Assembly (NCBI GenBank): GCA_035315125.1
Contig: DATFYI010000029.1
Coordinates: forward strand, 1-28,961
Direction: 5' to 3'
Length of the DNA stretch: 28,961 nt
From: DATFYI01 sp035315125
GTDB lineage: Bacteria; Chloroflexota; Anaerolineae; Anaerolineales; Anaerolineaceae
Shown: in pieces, positions 15,508-24,325 of the stretch
Layout: each line of letters starts with the position of its first letter
How positions within the stretch are numbered: the stretch's first letter is position 1
Program-made: the position numbers and the translations under genes
The notes under the pieces: generated by a model
Databases searched by the model: none
Seen by the model: the letters and a program-made list of their open reading frames with translations, nothing else
Told to the model about the DNA's origin: nothing

Positions 15508-16068
15508 TTAATGGATCGCCTGGAGAGTGGTGCCACAATAAATACACTCTGCGCTGCGGTCATCGATCCATTCTATCTCGTCACTGCGCACCGGTGCTCC
15601 ACACTTTGGACAACTTGAAGGCAAGCTGGGACGTGGTCTGCCTGGGGCTGATTGGGCCGGCTGCGCCGGTAATGGGAATGGACTGACTTTGGCCGCATAT
15701 TCTTTCTCAATCTGGTTAGCGGCTTCTACCAGACCTTTGTTACGCATATGGCGCACAATATTTGTGTAAAAAACGGGGATCCGCCTGACCATCTGGTACT
15801 GTAAAAACAGATCGAGGGCGCGCCGGGCATGTGTTAATGATCGCACCGGCTCTTTAGCGTCCACAAAGCAATGGGCTGCCTGGGCATGGAAATTCGCCGC
15901 TCGTCGGGGATGACTGGTATTTTCCATTCCGTTTGCCAGTTGAGCAAACAGCAGTGCGGCTTGTTCAAATTGGCCGCTGGCTCGCAACTGGTTTGCCTGA
16001 TTGAGAATAGCGATCTGTTCAGGTGCAAGTACCATCTGACCACCGCCCTGCCTGAATCTTCGAAACAT
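15508..16068 (-). CDS. TPR-like helical protein with C-terminal zinc ribbon
   Basis: This 186-residue soluble protein has a helical N-terminal half (about 15-125) with TPR-like character (QANQLRASGQFEQAALLFAQ, then RRAANFHAQAAHCFVDAKEP). A Pro-rich spacer (130-150) follows, then a zinc ribbon with CPKC (Cys153, Cys156) and CIYC (Cys175, Cys178). GGAGGTGG (plus-strand 16073-16080) precedes the ATG by 4 bases. The ribbon resembles the N-terminal one at 7194 (both contain CPKCGAP), so the module appears twice in this window in opposite positions. It is probably a protein-interaction factor; function unknown. Confidence 0.8.
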   Translation of the reverse strand: MFRRFRQGGGQMVLAPEQIAILNQANQLRASGQFEQAALLFAQLANGMENTSHPRRAANFHAQAAHCFVDAKEPVRSLTHARRALDLFLQYQMVRRIPVFYTNIVRHMRNKGLVEAANQIEKEYAAKVSPFPLPAQPAQSAPGRPRPSLPSSCPKCGAPVRSDEIEWIDDRSAECIYCGTTLQAIH

Positions 16069-16254
16069 TATTCCACCTCCAATAAAAAGACTTGATTATT
16101 CTCTTATTATCTTTGCAGACTATGAGAAAGCGGTTAGCTTGTAGTAAATTATTTGTAAAATAACGGAGCCCAATTCCTGATTCTTTGACACGGATTTGGA
16201 ATTCATAACCTTCCCTTGATCCTATATTAGACATTGAAACTGGGTCAGTTGGAG

Positions 16255-18108
16255 TTATCTCGACCAAAAACCGGGGCAGTTATAGTGGAAAACGATGTCA
16301 CTCGTTTGTTTGATCCCATCTATCGTCAAATCCCCCTGGTCATACCGGTTCGAATCCCTGGCCAATATTCCGATGCCATCTGGAGGCTGCAAGTCGTTAC
16401 TTTCAAGCCTGATATCAAATTTAAGATTGTTTCCCTGACTATAGGAGGATGGAACAGGCAAATTGATATAGGATCTAACCTGCATTTTTGAGGATACAAA
16501 ATCCTTGCTGGATATCAGTTGACCGGTGGTATCCAACAGTGATAAGCGCAGTTTAGCCTGAACATTCTGAGGAATTGAACTCACTCTGACCAGAACTGCG
16601 GTGACTTTTCCACATGTGCTGGTAAATCCCTGGTCGATTACCGAAGAACTGTTCACGTAAACTTGCGAACCATTTTCACCGACGTCCAGGTTTTTATAAT
16701 TTGGTTGGACACACGGTCCAAAGGTGTAAATGGATGTCCCACAATCCGTATAGTAGGTAGCATACATGCCAAGCGAATAAAAACCAAGCACCAGACCAAG
16801 CAAACTGATTGTTAAGACTTTGGTGAGTTTCACCCATTTTTCGCCAACGAACACCAACCCCGAAAGAGCCAGATATAACAATATCGCGGTCGGGATATAA
16901 TAACGGCCTTGCCTGCCCAAAAAGCTCGTATCGCCATTTGGAACATAATGGACGGAAAAATACATTCCGGCCGTCGCTGCCGAGGCAAACATGAAAACCG
17001 CTACCAGGATAATCCGATATTTTGTTGAAAACAGTTTTGATTTGGGTTCAACCAATAAAGCGCCCAGCAGAACAAGTGGGTATAACCAATAAACAATCGG
17101 CGGAACTATTCCAACCCAGTAGCCATAGGCCGCTACCCAATCTCTGAAATAACCACCCGCTGCTGAGATGTTGCCTACGACATAAGTCATCAAAAAATTA
17201 ACCGGGTTAGACAGGGCCATATTAAGTATATTGCTGGTGCCGTAAACCTTTGAGCTTTCTACACCCAACACATTCCATAGAACGATGCTGATAATAGACA
17301 GAAGCACACCTATCCAAACCAAAGCAACCAATCCCTTTGATTTAAACCGGCGAAATGGCAGGATCAATAATAGGGGCAGTAAAAGGACGGCGTCCGGTTT
17401 TGCAAAGCCAAGCAGCAAAATAATACCGGTCAGAGCCCAAATCTTCCAGGACCGGACAGGGGTCTCCTGGTCAAAAAAAATGAACAGCGTCATCCCAACA
17501 AACAAGAAGCAGGCTGCATTTGTAAATCCATCCGCGTTTAAAGTAGAAGCCTGGAAGAGCGCCGCCGGTGAGAGCGCTAAAACCGTGAACACCCATTTTC
17601 CAACCGGCAGTAAACGGATGGTGAAATACGCTCCGGCCAGATAGATCAACAATCCAGCTATCCTGCAGAGGATGGCCACCGGGATGACCGGAAAATCGTA
17701 TCTTCGCCAAAAAAATCTGGCAATCAGCGCCTGGGGGATGAAAATAATCGGTGAATTAATAGAAGTAGTTGGGATGCCAATGGTGTTATTTTTATCAACC
17801 GGCTTTAAGAAAATATCTTTTGAGAACAGATCCCAGGCCGGGGTTTGAAAATACCGGCGTTGGTAAGAAAGCGAAAGAAAATCGCCGTATAGCGGCGTTC
17901 CCGAAGGAGAACTGCGGTTGGGCAATAAATGATAACCTGCCAGGTCGAAAATGCGCGCCACGTGCTGTTCTTCATCGAACCCCGCCCCATATGGGATAAA
18001 GATACAGTACAACAAACCGATAAAAATCCCAAAAACCAAAAAAAGGCTGACGGGGTTGATATAAGTTTTTTTATTTTTAGGTATATTGGAATCAACTGAT
18101 TGGCTCAA
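16255..18108 (-). CDS. DUF2142 polytopic membrane protein
   Basis: This 617-residue membrane protein has about ten predicted helices. The loop after the first helix, PYGAGFDEEQHVARIFDLAG, is the DUF2142 hallmark and resembles the acidic first loop of GT-C glycosyltransferases, so lipid-linked sugar transfer at the membrane is a plausible role. A final domain of about 140 residues after the last helix (from SQVYVNSSSVIDQGF) is beta-rich and probably outside the membrane. The start is taken as TTG 18108, because AGGTGG (plus-strand 18115-18120) lies 6 bases upstream and no ATG occurs before the first helix. It is divergent from the histidine kinase gene. Confidence 0.85.
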   Translation of the reverse strand: MSQSVDSNIPKNKKTYINPVSLFLVFGIFIGLLYCIFIPYGAGFDEEQHVARIFDLAGYHLLPNRSSPSGTPLYGDFLSLSYQRRYFQTPAWDLFSKDIFLKPVDKNNTIGIPTTSINSPIIFIPQALIARFFWRRYDFPVIPVAILCRIAGLLIYLAGAYFTIRLLPVGKWVFTVLALSPAALFQASTLNADGFTNAACFLFVGMTLFIFFDQETPVRSWKIWALTGIILLLGFAKPDAVLLLPLLLILPFRRFKSKGLVALVWIGVLLSIISIVLWNVLGVESSKVYGTSNILNMALSNPVNFLMTYVVGNISAAGGYFRDWVAAYGYWVGIVPPIVYWLYPLVLLGALLVEPKSKLFSTKYRIILVAVFMFASAATAGMYFSVHYVPNGDTSFLGRQGRYYIPTAILLYLALSGLVFVGEKWVKLTKVLTISLLGLVLGFYSLGMYATYYTDCGTSIYTFGPCVQPNYKNLDVGENGSQVYVNSSSVIDQGFTSTCGKVTAVLVRVSSIPQNVQAKLRLSLLDTTGQLISSKDFVSSKMQVRSYINLPVPSSYSQGNNLKFDIRLESNDLQPPDGIGILARDSNRYDQGDLTIDGIKQTSDIVFHYNCPGFWSR

Positions 18109-18145
18109 TAAGTACCACCTGCACGAGCATTATTAATTCTACCGT

Positions 18146-18151
18146 ATTATA
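18146..18151 (-). promoter_or_regulatory. -10 box of the DUF2142 gene
   Basis: Minus-strand TATAAT (18151-18146) predicts a start near 18139 and a leader of about 30 bases. No clear -35; the palindrome at 18158-18174 lies where the -35 region should be. Confidence 0.4.
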
Positions 18152-18157
18152 ACGGAT

Positions 18158-18174
18158 TAGCTTATCCCAAGCTA
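18158..18174. promoter_or_regulatory. Palindrome between divergent promoters, candidate operator
   Basis: TAGCTT-ATCCC-AAGCTA is a perfect 6-5-6 inverted repeat. It lies between the two -10 boxes of the divergent DUF2142 and kinase genes and overlaps the first two bases of the kinase -10 hexamer. A bound dimer could control both genes. The neighbouring NarL/LiaR-type regulator is the obvious candidate, but nothing in the sequence proves it. Confidence 0.45.
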
Positions 18175-18178
18175 TAAT
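18173..18178 (+). promoter_or_regulatory. -10 box of the kinase operon, leaderless start
   Basis: TATAAT (18173-18178) is followed after 7 bases by the ATG at 18186, so transcription and translation would start at about the same base. No Shine-Dalgarno is present. Confidence 0.5.
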
Positions 18179-18185
18179 ATTGTTA

Positions 18186-19463
18186 ATGAAATCAAGTCAG
18201 ACCAATTCCCTTATCCAGCATATTTCCAAATGGTTTAAATTGCAAACAGAGGGTCAGCAGTTACTCCAATTGGCTTCTTTTGCGATCGTGTTCCTCACTC
18301 TGTTCGATTTTATCATCAATCATCCCATTCAAATTGCAGATTGGAAATTTTTCGGGACCGTTTTGGCCTTATCGTTACTACTGCTCATGAATGTTCTTTT
18401 TGCCTACCCGTCTCGATTTATCTATTTATATGCGACCACTATCAGACAATGGATTGTCCTTATTATTTCAGCAATATTAATCTTCTCGGCAATTTGGATG
18501 AGCGACCAAAATTATTTTGTTTATTTATTGTTCATGCTTTGCGCACAGGCAGCCATCGAACGAGGCGTCTGGCCGACCGGAATTGTTTTCAGTGTCGCCA
18601 TTTTAGGCATCTTGCTGGGAATTTACAGATCAATGGGCTCCAACAACAGTGAACTAATCTCAACTGCTTCATCTGTGGCTGCCGGGCTTATTTTTGTAAT
18701 GTTGTTAGCCGTATTGCTGGTCAGATATGCCAGCCAGACCCGTCGTGCAGAGCGCTTGCTCAACGAGCTACAGGCTGCAAACGAAGAACTTAAAGCCGCC
18801 CGCCAAAAAGAAAAAGGGCTGGCAATTGCTGAGGAGCGCGTCCGGTTAGCGCGGGATATCCATGACGGTTTGGGACACCATTTGACCGTACTCAGCATTC
18901 AACTGCAAGCAGCCAATAAGCTGGTTGGCCGAAATCCACAAGCAGCGGCGGAGGCCATCCAATCTTGCCGCACTGAGGTGAAGGCAGCTCTGGAAGAAGT
19001 TCGCCGTAGCGTCAGCATGATGCGCCAATCGCCGGTCGATGATCAACCACTGGCACAGGAGCTAGAAACTCTGGTTAAGAATTTCGAGCAGCTTACCGGA
19101 CTGCCAGTCAACCTGCAACTCCAAAACGCTCCCACTGATCTTCCTTTGATTGTGCGTCAGAGCCTTTATCGCGCAGTACAGGAAGGTCTGACAAATGTTC
19201 AGAAGCACGGCCAGAACGTCCATCAAGTGAAAATACACCTTGAGGTTGATTCCGAATGTGTTCGATTGAAAGTACTGAATGACGGTCATGGTTTAGATGA
19301 AAATCAGGCTGGCCAACCAGGTTTTGGGTTAGCCGGGTTGCGTGAACGGGTCAGCCAACTGAACGGTGCCATGAAAAGCGGGCCTGGTAAATCTGGTGGT
19401 TACGAGGTTGAAATCACGATTCCATTAAAGGGGGTTATCCATGATCCGGATCCTGCTGGTTGA
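18186..19463 (+). CDS. Sensor histidine kinase, NarL/LiaS-type (HisKA_3)
   Basis: This 425-residue membrane kinase would autophosphorylate and pass phosphate to the regulator that follows. About six helices fill residues 27-180 with no large outer loop, so the signal is probably sensed in or at the membrane. A coiled coil (about 183-213) leads to the HisKA_3 box ARDIHDGLGHHL with His226. The ATPase domain has the N-box around Asn337 (EGLTNVQKHG), DGHGL (366-370) and GFGLAGLRER (379-388). The ATG at 18186 is preferred over TTG 18180 because the latter overlaps the spacer after the -10 box. Its 3' end overlaps the next gene by 23 bases. Confidence 0.9.
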   Translation: MKSSQTNSLIQHISKWFKLQTEGQQLLQLASFAIVFLTLFDFIINHPIQIADWKFFGTVLALSLLLLMNVLFAYPSRFIYLYATTIRQWIVLIISAILIFSAIWMSDQNYFVYLLFMLCAQAAIERGVWPTGIVFSVAILGILLGIYRSMGSNNSELISTASSVAAGLIFVMLLAVLLVRYASQTRRAERLLNELQAANEELKAARQKEKGLAIAEERVRLARDIHDGLGHHLTVLSIQLQAANKLVGRNPQAAAEAIQSCRTEVKAALEEVRRSVSMMRQSPVDDQPLAQELETLVKNFEQLTGLPVNLQLQNAPTDLPLIVRQSLYRAVQEGLTNVQKHGQNVHQVKIHLEVDSECVRLKVLNDGHGLDENQAGQPGFGLAGLRERVSQLNGAMKSGPGKSGGYEVEITIPLKGVIHDPDPAG

Positions 19464-20124
19464 TGACCAGACGCTTGTCCGCCAGGGCATCCGGTTATTA
19501 TTGGAAATCGAGCCGGATATCCAGGTCGTGGGCCAGGCAGCCAATGGACGTGAAGCTGTCCAACAAGCCCAGGTGCTCCATCCGGATGTGATTCTCATGG
19601 ATATACGCATGCCGGAAATGGATGGAGTAGCTGCCACGCGTGAAATCACTGCTCGCTTTCCTGAAATCGGCGTCATTATTTTGACCACTTTCGAAGATGA
19701 TGAAATTGTTTTCGATGGTCTCAAAGCCGGTGCGCGCGGCTACCTCCTCAAAGACATCAGCAGCGAAGAAATGGCAGATGCGGTTCGCCAGGTAGCAGCC
19801 GGCGGAGCGTTGATCCAGCCCAGCATCACCCGCAAAGTATTGTCTGAGTTTTCACGGCTGGCTTCAGCAAACTCCAGCTTGCCCAGCTCAAAAACCGAGA
19901 AGACTTCTTCCCAACACGCAATCCTACCAGAACAACTTACTGAGCGGGAAATGGATGTGCTCAAAGCCATCGCCAGTGGCCTTTCGAATCGTGAAATCGC
20001 CGAGCGCCTGGTGATAACAGAGGGTACTGTTAAAAACCATGTCTCCAACCTGATTACCAAACTGCAAGTCCGTGACCGTACTCAGGCTGTCCTCAAAGCT
20101 CAGGAATTGGGCTTGTTGTCCTGA
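19441..20124 (+). CDS. Response regulator, NarL/LiaR family
   Basis: This 227-residue DNA-binding regulator is the partner of the kinase. Its receiver domain (1-120) has the acidic pair Asp8/Asp9, phosphoacceptor Asp54 in LMDIRMPEMDG and Lys104 in YLLKD. After a Ser-rich linker, the LuxR-type helix-turn-helix (about 160-222) contains LTEREMDVLKAIASGLSNRE and EGTVKNHVSNLITKL. AAGGGGG (19428-19434) inside the kinase gene serves as ribosome binding site, and the 23-base overlap suggests coupled translation. Likely targets are the exporter genes downstream and the palindrome at 18158-18174; both are inferences from position. Confidence 0.92.
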   Translation: MIRILLVDDQTLVRQGIRLLLEIEPDIQVVGQAANGREAVQQAQVLHPDVILMDIRMPEMDGVAATREITARFPEIGVIILTTFEDDEIVFDGLKAGARGYLLKDISSEEMADAVRQVAAGGALIQPSITRKVLSEFSRLASANSSLPSSKTEKTSSQHAILPEQLTEREMDVLKAIASGLSNREIAERLVITEGTVKNHVSNLITKLQVRDRTQAVLKAQELGLLS

Positions 20125-20242
20125 ACGCACCGTTTATCGTTTCACGATTATTGGTTATTCACCAGTTTCATGCTCCTTCCTATCCCCCAAAAGTCATAGA
20201 AAAAAATCTATCCTGACCGGCGGAGATGTCTATCCTTCGGCA

Positions 20243-20272
20243 CTGTCAATGCGCGCCTTACGAATGTATGCT
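20243..20272 (+). promoter_or_regulatory. Candidate internal promoter for the membrane protein/exporter genes
   Basis: CTGTCA (20243-20248), 18 bases, TATGCT (20267-20272). Start near 20279 would leave a 24-base leader with the GGAGG site at 20293-20297. It lies in the 178-base gap after the regulator gene, the only sizeable gap in this gene series. Confidence 0.3.
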
Positions 20273-20302
20273 CTTATCGTGAAACTAAATTTGGAGGACA
20301 AA

Positions 20303-20815
20303 ATGGATGAAAGGATCGAACGAAAACCGCTGAACCAGCGCGCTATTCGTCTCACTGCCGCCATTGTATTGATTTTGGTCGGACTCACTGCCTTATTATC
20401 GAACTTGTTCAATTTCGAATTGTATCTGGTTCTGCTGATCGGCGTTTGCCTGCTCGTTTGGGGCATTTTTTCCCATCGCAGCGGCCGGATAATCCCAGGG
20501 AGTGTATTAAGCGGAATCGGTTTAGGGATCCTGGCGCTACAAGGGCCATGGAATCTAGCGCTTTCTGACAAAGGGCGCAGCGGTTTTTTTATGCTCTGCT
20601 TCGCACTCGGTTGGTTTTTAATTACTGCACTTACCTGCCTGGTAACCTCAAAAACACTCTGGTGGCCTTTAATTCCGGGCGGAATTATGGCAGTAACCGG
20701 TATGGTACTTTTGATAAACAACCAATGGTTTCTAAATTTTTTAAACTTAATTTGGCCGGTTGTCTTGATCCTGGTTGGACTTTACCTGGTTTTGATGTGG
20801 AGCCGGTCAAAGTAA
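20303..20815 (+). CDS. Six-helix membrane protein, LiaF-like N-terminal region
   Basis: This 170-residue protein starts at ATG 20303, chosen for GGAGG (20293-20297) five bases upstream; the frame is open further upstream but without a ribosome binding site. After a basic 14-residue start it consists almost entirely of about six membrane helices in a repeating pattern ending in short W/P turns (LLIGVCLLVWGIF, LWWPLIPGGIM, LIWPVVLILVGLYLVL). This resembles the membrane part of LiaF/DUF5668-type proteins, which often accompany LiaSR kinase-regulator pairs as modulators. Its place between such a pair and an exporter supports an accessory role, but the similarity is general and the soluble LiaF domain is absent. 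Confidence 0.7.
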   Translation: MDERIERKPLNQRAIRLTAAIVLILVGLTALLSNLFNFELYLVLLIGVCLLVWGIFSHRSGRIIPGSVLSGIGLGILALQGPWNLALSDKGRSGFFMLCFALGWFLITALTCLVTSKTLWWPLIPGGIMAVTGMVLLINNQWFLNFLNLIWPVVLILVGLYLVLMWSRSK

Positions 20816-20860
20816 CTTGGGCCATCAAACTATTCAATAGGAAGTAAGCAGGAGATAAAA

Positions 20861-21805
20861 ATGTCAGCTTTACTCGAAGTTCATGATCTGGTCAAGAAAT
20901 ATGATCAATTCACTGCCGTAAAAGGCATCTCGTTCGATATCCAGCAGGCCGAAATCTTCAGCTTGCTCGGACCAAACGGTGCTGGTAAGACCACAACCAT
21001 TTCAATGCTATCGACACTCTATGCCCCCACCAGCGGCGATGCCTTCATCGCTGGACATTCGGTGAGCAAAGAACCGCTGGCTGTTCGCAAATTGATCGGT
21101 GTAGTTCCTCAGGATCTGGCAATCTACGACGATCTGAGCGCTCGTGAGAATCTTGTTTTTTGGGGACAAATGTACGGCCTGGACGGCAAAACTCTGAATA
21201 TGCGTATCGATGAGGTCCTGGAGCAAATAGGTCTGAAAGATAAGTCGAAAGAACGCGCCAAGACCTACTCTGGCGGCATGAAACGCAGGCTCAATATCGG
21301 GGTGGGGCTTCTTCACAAACCAAAGTTGCTTTTTATGGACGAACCCACTGTGGGTATTGATCCGCAATCCAGGCGGGCAATTCTCGATTCGGTTAAAGAA
21401 TTAAATAGCCAGGGCATGACCGTGCTCTATACCACTCATTATATGGAAGAAGCCCAGGAACTTTCCCACCGGGTCGGGATTATCGACCACGGCGAGATGA
21501 TCGCGTTGGGAAAACAATCTGATCTCACTCATCAGGTCGGGGAAAATGAAGCCGTCATCTTGCATGTCGGCGAGGCAGATAACCCGATCACCCTGGCCAA
21601 TGCTATCCGGGGATTGAGTGGGGTATTGCAAGCGGATGTCAGCGACCATACCATCACAGTCATCACACCCGCCGCCAAAGAAATCCTGGCCTCCACTATC
21701 ACAAAAGCCGCTGAAATCGGCATCAAGGTCCGTTCGGTAGACATTCACGAGCCCGATCTTGAAGCCGTGTTCCTGAACCTGACCGGACGCGCTTTGCGCG
21801 ATTGA
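20861..21805 (+). CDS. ABC-2 type exporter, ATP-binding protein (DrrA-like)
   Basis: This 314-residue ATPase belongs to the DrrA/CcmA-like group of drug and peptide exporters. It shows Walker A GPNGAGKTT (37-45), Q-loop VVPQD (Gln84), signature YSGGM (136-140), Walker B LLFMDEP (156-162) and switch His193 in TTHYM. A C-terminal extension of about 100 residues ends in the DLEAVFLNLTGRALRD motif typical of the group. GGAG (20851-20854) lies 6 bases upstream. It is a different subfamily from the ATPase at 1287, which lacks the YSGGM form. Two permeases follow directly. Confidence 0.92.
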   Translation: MSALLEVHDLVKKYDQFTAVKGISFDIQQAEIFSLLGPNGAGKTTTISMLSTLYAPTSGDAFIAGHSVSKEPLAVRKLIGVVPQDLAIYDDLSARENLVFWGQMYGLDGKTLNMRIDEVLEQIGLKDKSKERAKTYSGGMKRRLNIGVGLLHKPKLLFMDEPTVGIDPQSRRAILDSVKELNSQGMTVLYTTHYMEEAQELSHRVGIIDHGEMIALGKQSDLTHQVGENEAVILHVGEADNPITLANAIRGLSGVLQADVSDHTITVITPAAKEILASTITKAAEIGIKVRSVDIHEPDLEAVFLNLTGRALRD

Positions 21806-21817
21806 GGTGTAAAGACC

Positions 21818-23071
21818 ATGAAAAAAATTTTCTTGATCGGAATAAAAGATGTAACCCTGGTTTTACGCGACCGTACAGCACTCATATTCATGCTGCTGGC
21901 TCCCTTTCTGTTAACCCTCGGACTGGGTTTTGTCACTGGCCACTTCTCAGGATCCAATACCAATAGCCTGAGCAATATTCCGGTCGTTTTGGTAAATCAG
22001 GATAACGGTCAATTGGGTACTGAACTGGTGAATATTTTCCAGTCCAAAGAGCTCGCCTCTCTCATTTCCCCCGTCATCTATCGTGATCCAGCGCTGGCTC
22101 GCCAACAGGTGGATGATAATAAAGCCGCCGCGGTCGTCATCATTCCGGCTGGTTTCAGCGATAGCATCATCCCTCAGCCAGGCAAATTACAGACAGACCA
22201 GCTAATCCAGATTGAGCTCTATACGAACCCAACCGAACCGATCAGCGCTGGCGTGGTCAAGACCATTGTGAGCCAGTATCTCGGTCGTGTTGAGCAGAGC
22301 CGCATTGCCGGAGTAGTGACTATTACCCAACTGCTAAATAATGGCTTGATCCAGGTTCAAGGCGCAATGCAGATAGGGACACAGATAGGCCTTTCCCAGG
22401 CAGCCAGCTCACAGAATAATTCAGCAATTACTCTCAAAAGCACTACCGCTAACGGGCAACCCGTCAAAACCGATGCCTTGAGCTATCTGGCTCCGGGTAT
22501 GGCTCTGATGTTCCTGATGTATACCGTCACCAACGGCACTCGTACGTTACTGGCCGAGCGTGTTCAAGGCACCTTACCTCGTTTATTGATCTCGCCCACC
22601 TCTACTAGTCAGGTACTGGCCGGAAAAGTATTTGGAATTTATCTGAGTGGGGTAGCCCAGATGCTGATTCTGATCGTGGCCAGCCGGCTTTTTTTCCAAC
22701 TGGATTGGGGAAACCCGTTTGGGGTGCTGGCATTGGTGTTAGCAGCAGTCGCAGCAGCAGTTGGCTGGGCCATGGTTATCACCGCCATAGCTAAAACGCC
22801 AACTCAGGTTGCAACTGCCGGATCGGCGCTCATGCTGACCTTTGGAATCTTGGGCGGCGGTTTCATCAACCTGGCAAATATGCCGGGCTGGCTTCAAATT
22901 GCCAGCAAACTGGCGCCGAATACCTGGGGATTGAACGGTTTTTCAACCCTGGCAGCAGGCGGGCAACTGGTTGATATTTATCTACCCTTGATGGCACTAT
23001 TGATAATGGGCGCAGTATTGTTTGCCCTGGCAGTCATCATTTTTAGTCGGCGTGGGATTGCCGGAGCGTAA
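21818..23071 (+). CDS. ABC-2 type exporter permease (ABC2_membrane_3 type)
   Basis: This 417-residue permease has one N-terminal helix (about 20-42), a large extracytoplasmic domain of roughly 190 residues (with VVLVNQDNGQLGTELVNIF near its start, common to YhgE/NatB-like permeases) and a C-terminal block of five or six helices from about residue 220. The cytoplasmic turn RVQGTLPRLLISPTS is the conserved coupling-helix region. GAGGTG (21804-21809) precedes the ATG by 8 bases. It probably forms a heterodimer with the next permease. Confidence 0.88.
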   Translation: MKKIFLIGIKDVTLVLRDRTALIFMLLAPFLLTLGLGFVTGHFSGSNTNSLSNIPVVLVNQDNGQLGTELVNIFQSKELASLISPVIYRDPALARQQVDDNKAAAVVIIPAGFSDSIIPQPGKLQTDQLIQIELYTNPTEPISAGVVKTIVSQYLGRVEQSRIAGVVTITQLLNNGLIQVQGAMQIGTQIGLSQAASSQNNSAITLKSTTANGQPVKTDALSYLAPGMALMFLMYTVTNGTRTLLAERVQGTLPRLLISPTSTSQVLAGKVFGIYLSGVAQMLILIVASRLFFQLDWGNPFGVLALVLAAVAAAVGWAMVITAIAKTPTQVATAGSALMLTFGILGGGFINLANMPGWLQIASKLAPNTWGLNGFSTLAAGGQLVDIYLPLMALLIMGAVLFALAVIIFSRRGIAGA

Positions 23072-23082
23072 GGAGATTGAAC

Positions 23083-24276
23083 ATGAAAAAGATCATCGCA
23101 ATTGCCTGGAAGGATGCACGCTTGCGTTTTTCCAGTAAAGCCGAATGGATATTCTTTCTAATATTGCCAATTGTTTTTACAGTCATCCTGGCGGGTGGAA
23201 CCGGGGGGCCTCGTGATCCTCGTATCCAGCTAGACGTGGTAAACCAGACCAAGTCTCCGCTTGCCGCCGAGTTGATCTCTGTGTTGGAAAAATCAGATAC
23301 TGTTCGTCCGGTTGAAAAAACCAGCAATCAGGCCCAAAGCGATTTTTCGCAACGGCTGGTTTCCGCAGTGCTGGTCATCCCTCCCGATTTTGATCTCCAG
23401 CACCTCGCCGGTGGAACTCTACAGGTTGACTTGCAGCAACAACCCAGCGATCTTAATGCCCTGGTCATTTTCCAAACTGTTCAGAATGACATCAACCAGG
23501 TCAGCAGCGCCGTAGATATCGCCAATATCAGCCTGGCCGAAGCCGAGCGCCTCAAACCGTTTCAAAATACAGCAGCCCAGAAGGCCTACTTTGACGCCTC
23601 CCTGCAAGCCGCTCAGAACCAGATAGACAATGCACCAAGCCGCATGATTGAACTACAAGGTGCGACCCCAAACCCCAGTCCTTACGATCCACGGGCCAAT
23701 TCTTCGGTCGGTCAGTTGATTACATGGGTTTTTATTCCTTTGCTTGGCATATCCAGCATGTTTGCATATGAACGCCAGAAGGGCACGCTGCGCCGTATAT
23801 TAACCACGCCAACTTCAAAAAGCACTTTACTTTTAGGAACCATTCTGGGCCAGGTAGCAACTGCCCTGGTGCAGATGATTTTACTGATTGGCTTTGGGGT
23901 GCTGGTGCTGCACGTCAACTGGGGCCAATCAATAGGGGCTCTGGCGGTCATGCTGATCGCATTTGCCTTGGCGGCGGCTGCATTAGGCACAGCGCTGGGT
24001 ACTTTTGTTAAAACAGACGGGCAGGCTACCGGATTAAGTATCATGCTTGGGATGGTCATGGCGCTGCTGGGTGGATGCTGGTATCCGATCGAAATGTTCC
24101 CTCAATTCGTTCGCCAGGTTGTAGAAATATTTCCAACCACCTGGGCCATGCAAGCGATACTCGACATCGTCCTGCGCTCCAAGGGGTTGTTATTTATCCT
24201 TCCCACTGCCGGGATTTTGCTGGGCTTTGCCGTTATTTTCTTTGTCTTTGGCATTCGGCGTTTTCAGTACGAATGA
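23083..24276 (+). CDS. ABC-2 type exporter permease, second of pair
   Basis: This 397-residue protein has the same plan as the preceding permease: one N-terminal helix, an outer domain of about 160 residues (LDVVNQTKSPLAAELISVLE, matching the VNQDNG stretch of its partner), then five or six helices with the coupling motif RQKGTLRRILTTPTS. The start is ATG 23083, because AAGGAG (23070-23075) sits 7 bases before it and overlaps the upstream stop; TTG 23077 lies too close to that site. It is the last gene of the exporter operon, followed by two hairpins (24326-24396). Confidence 0.88.
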   Translation: MKKIIAIAWKDARLRFSSKAEWIFFLILPIVFTVILAGGTGGPRDPRIQLDVVNQTKSPLAAELISVLEKSDTVRPVEKTSNQAQSDFSQRLVSAVLVIPPDFDLQHLAGGTLQVDLQQQPSDLNALVIFQTVQNDINQVSSAVDIANISLAEAERLKPFQNTAAQKAYFDASLQAAQNQIDNAPSRMIELQGATPNPSPYDPRANSSVGQLITWVFIPLLGISSMFAYERQKGTLRRILTTPTSKSTLLLGTILGQVATALVQMILLIGFGVLVLHVNWGQSIGALAVMLIAFALAAAALGTALGTFVKTDGQATGLSIMLGMVMALLGGCWYPIEMFPQFVRQVVEIFPTTWAMQAILDIVLRSKGLLFILPTAGILLGFAVIFFVFGIRRFQYE

Positions 24277-24325
24277 ATCAATATTTATTGAAATAAAGAA
24301 TAGTCTGGTTGATTACCAGCAGCCA

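Noticed and set aside
16019..16267. Minus-strand frame of 82 codons spanning the gap between the DUF2142 and TPR/zinc-ribbon genes
   Set aside because: It starts at a TTG without a ribosome binding site, overlaps the well-supported start of the zinc-ribbon gene, and shows no recognisable domain.
20072..20302. Upstream in-frame extension of the six-helix membrane protein
   Set aside because: It overlaps the response regulator gene in another frame and lacks a ribosome binding site, whereas ATG 20303 has a clear GGAGG.
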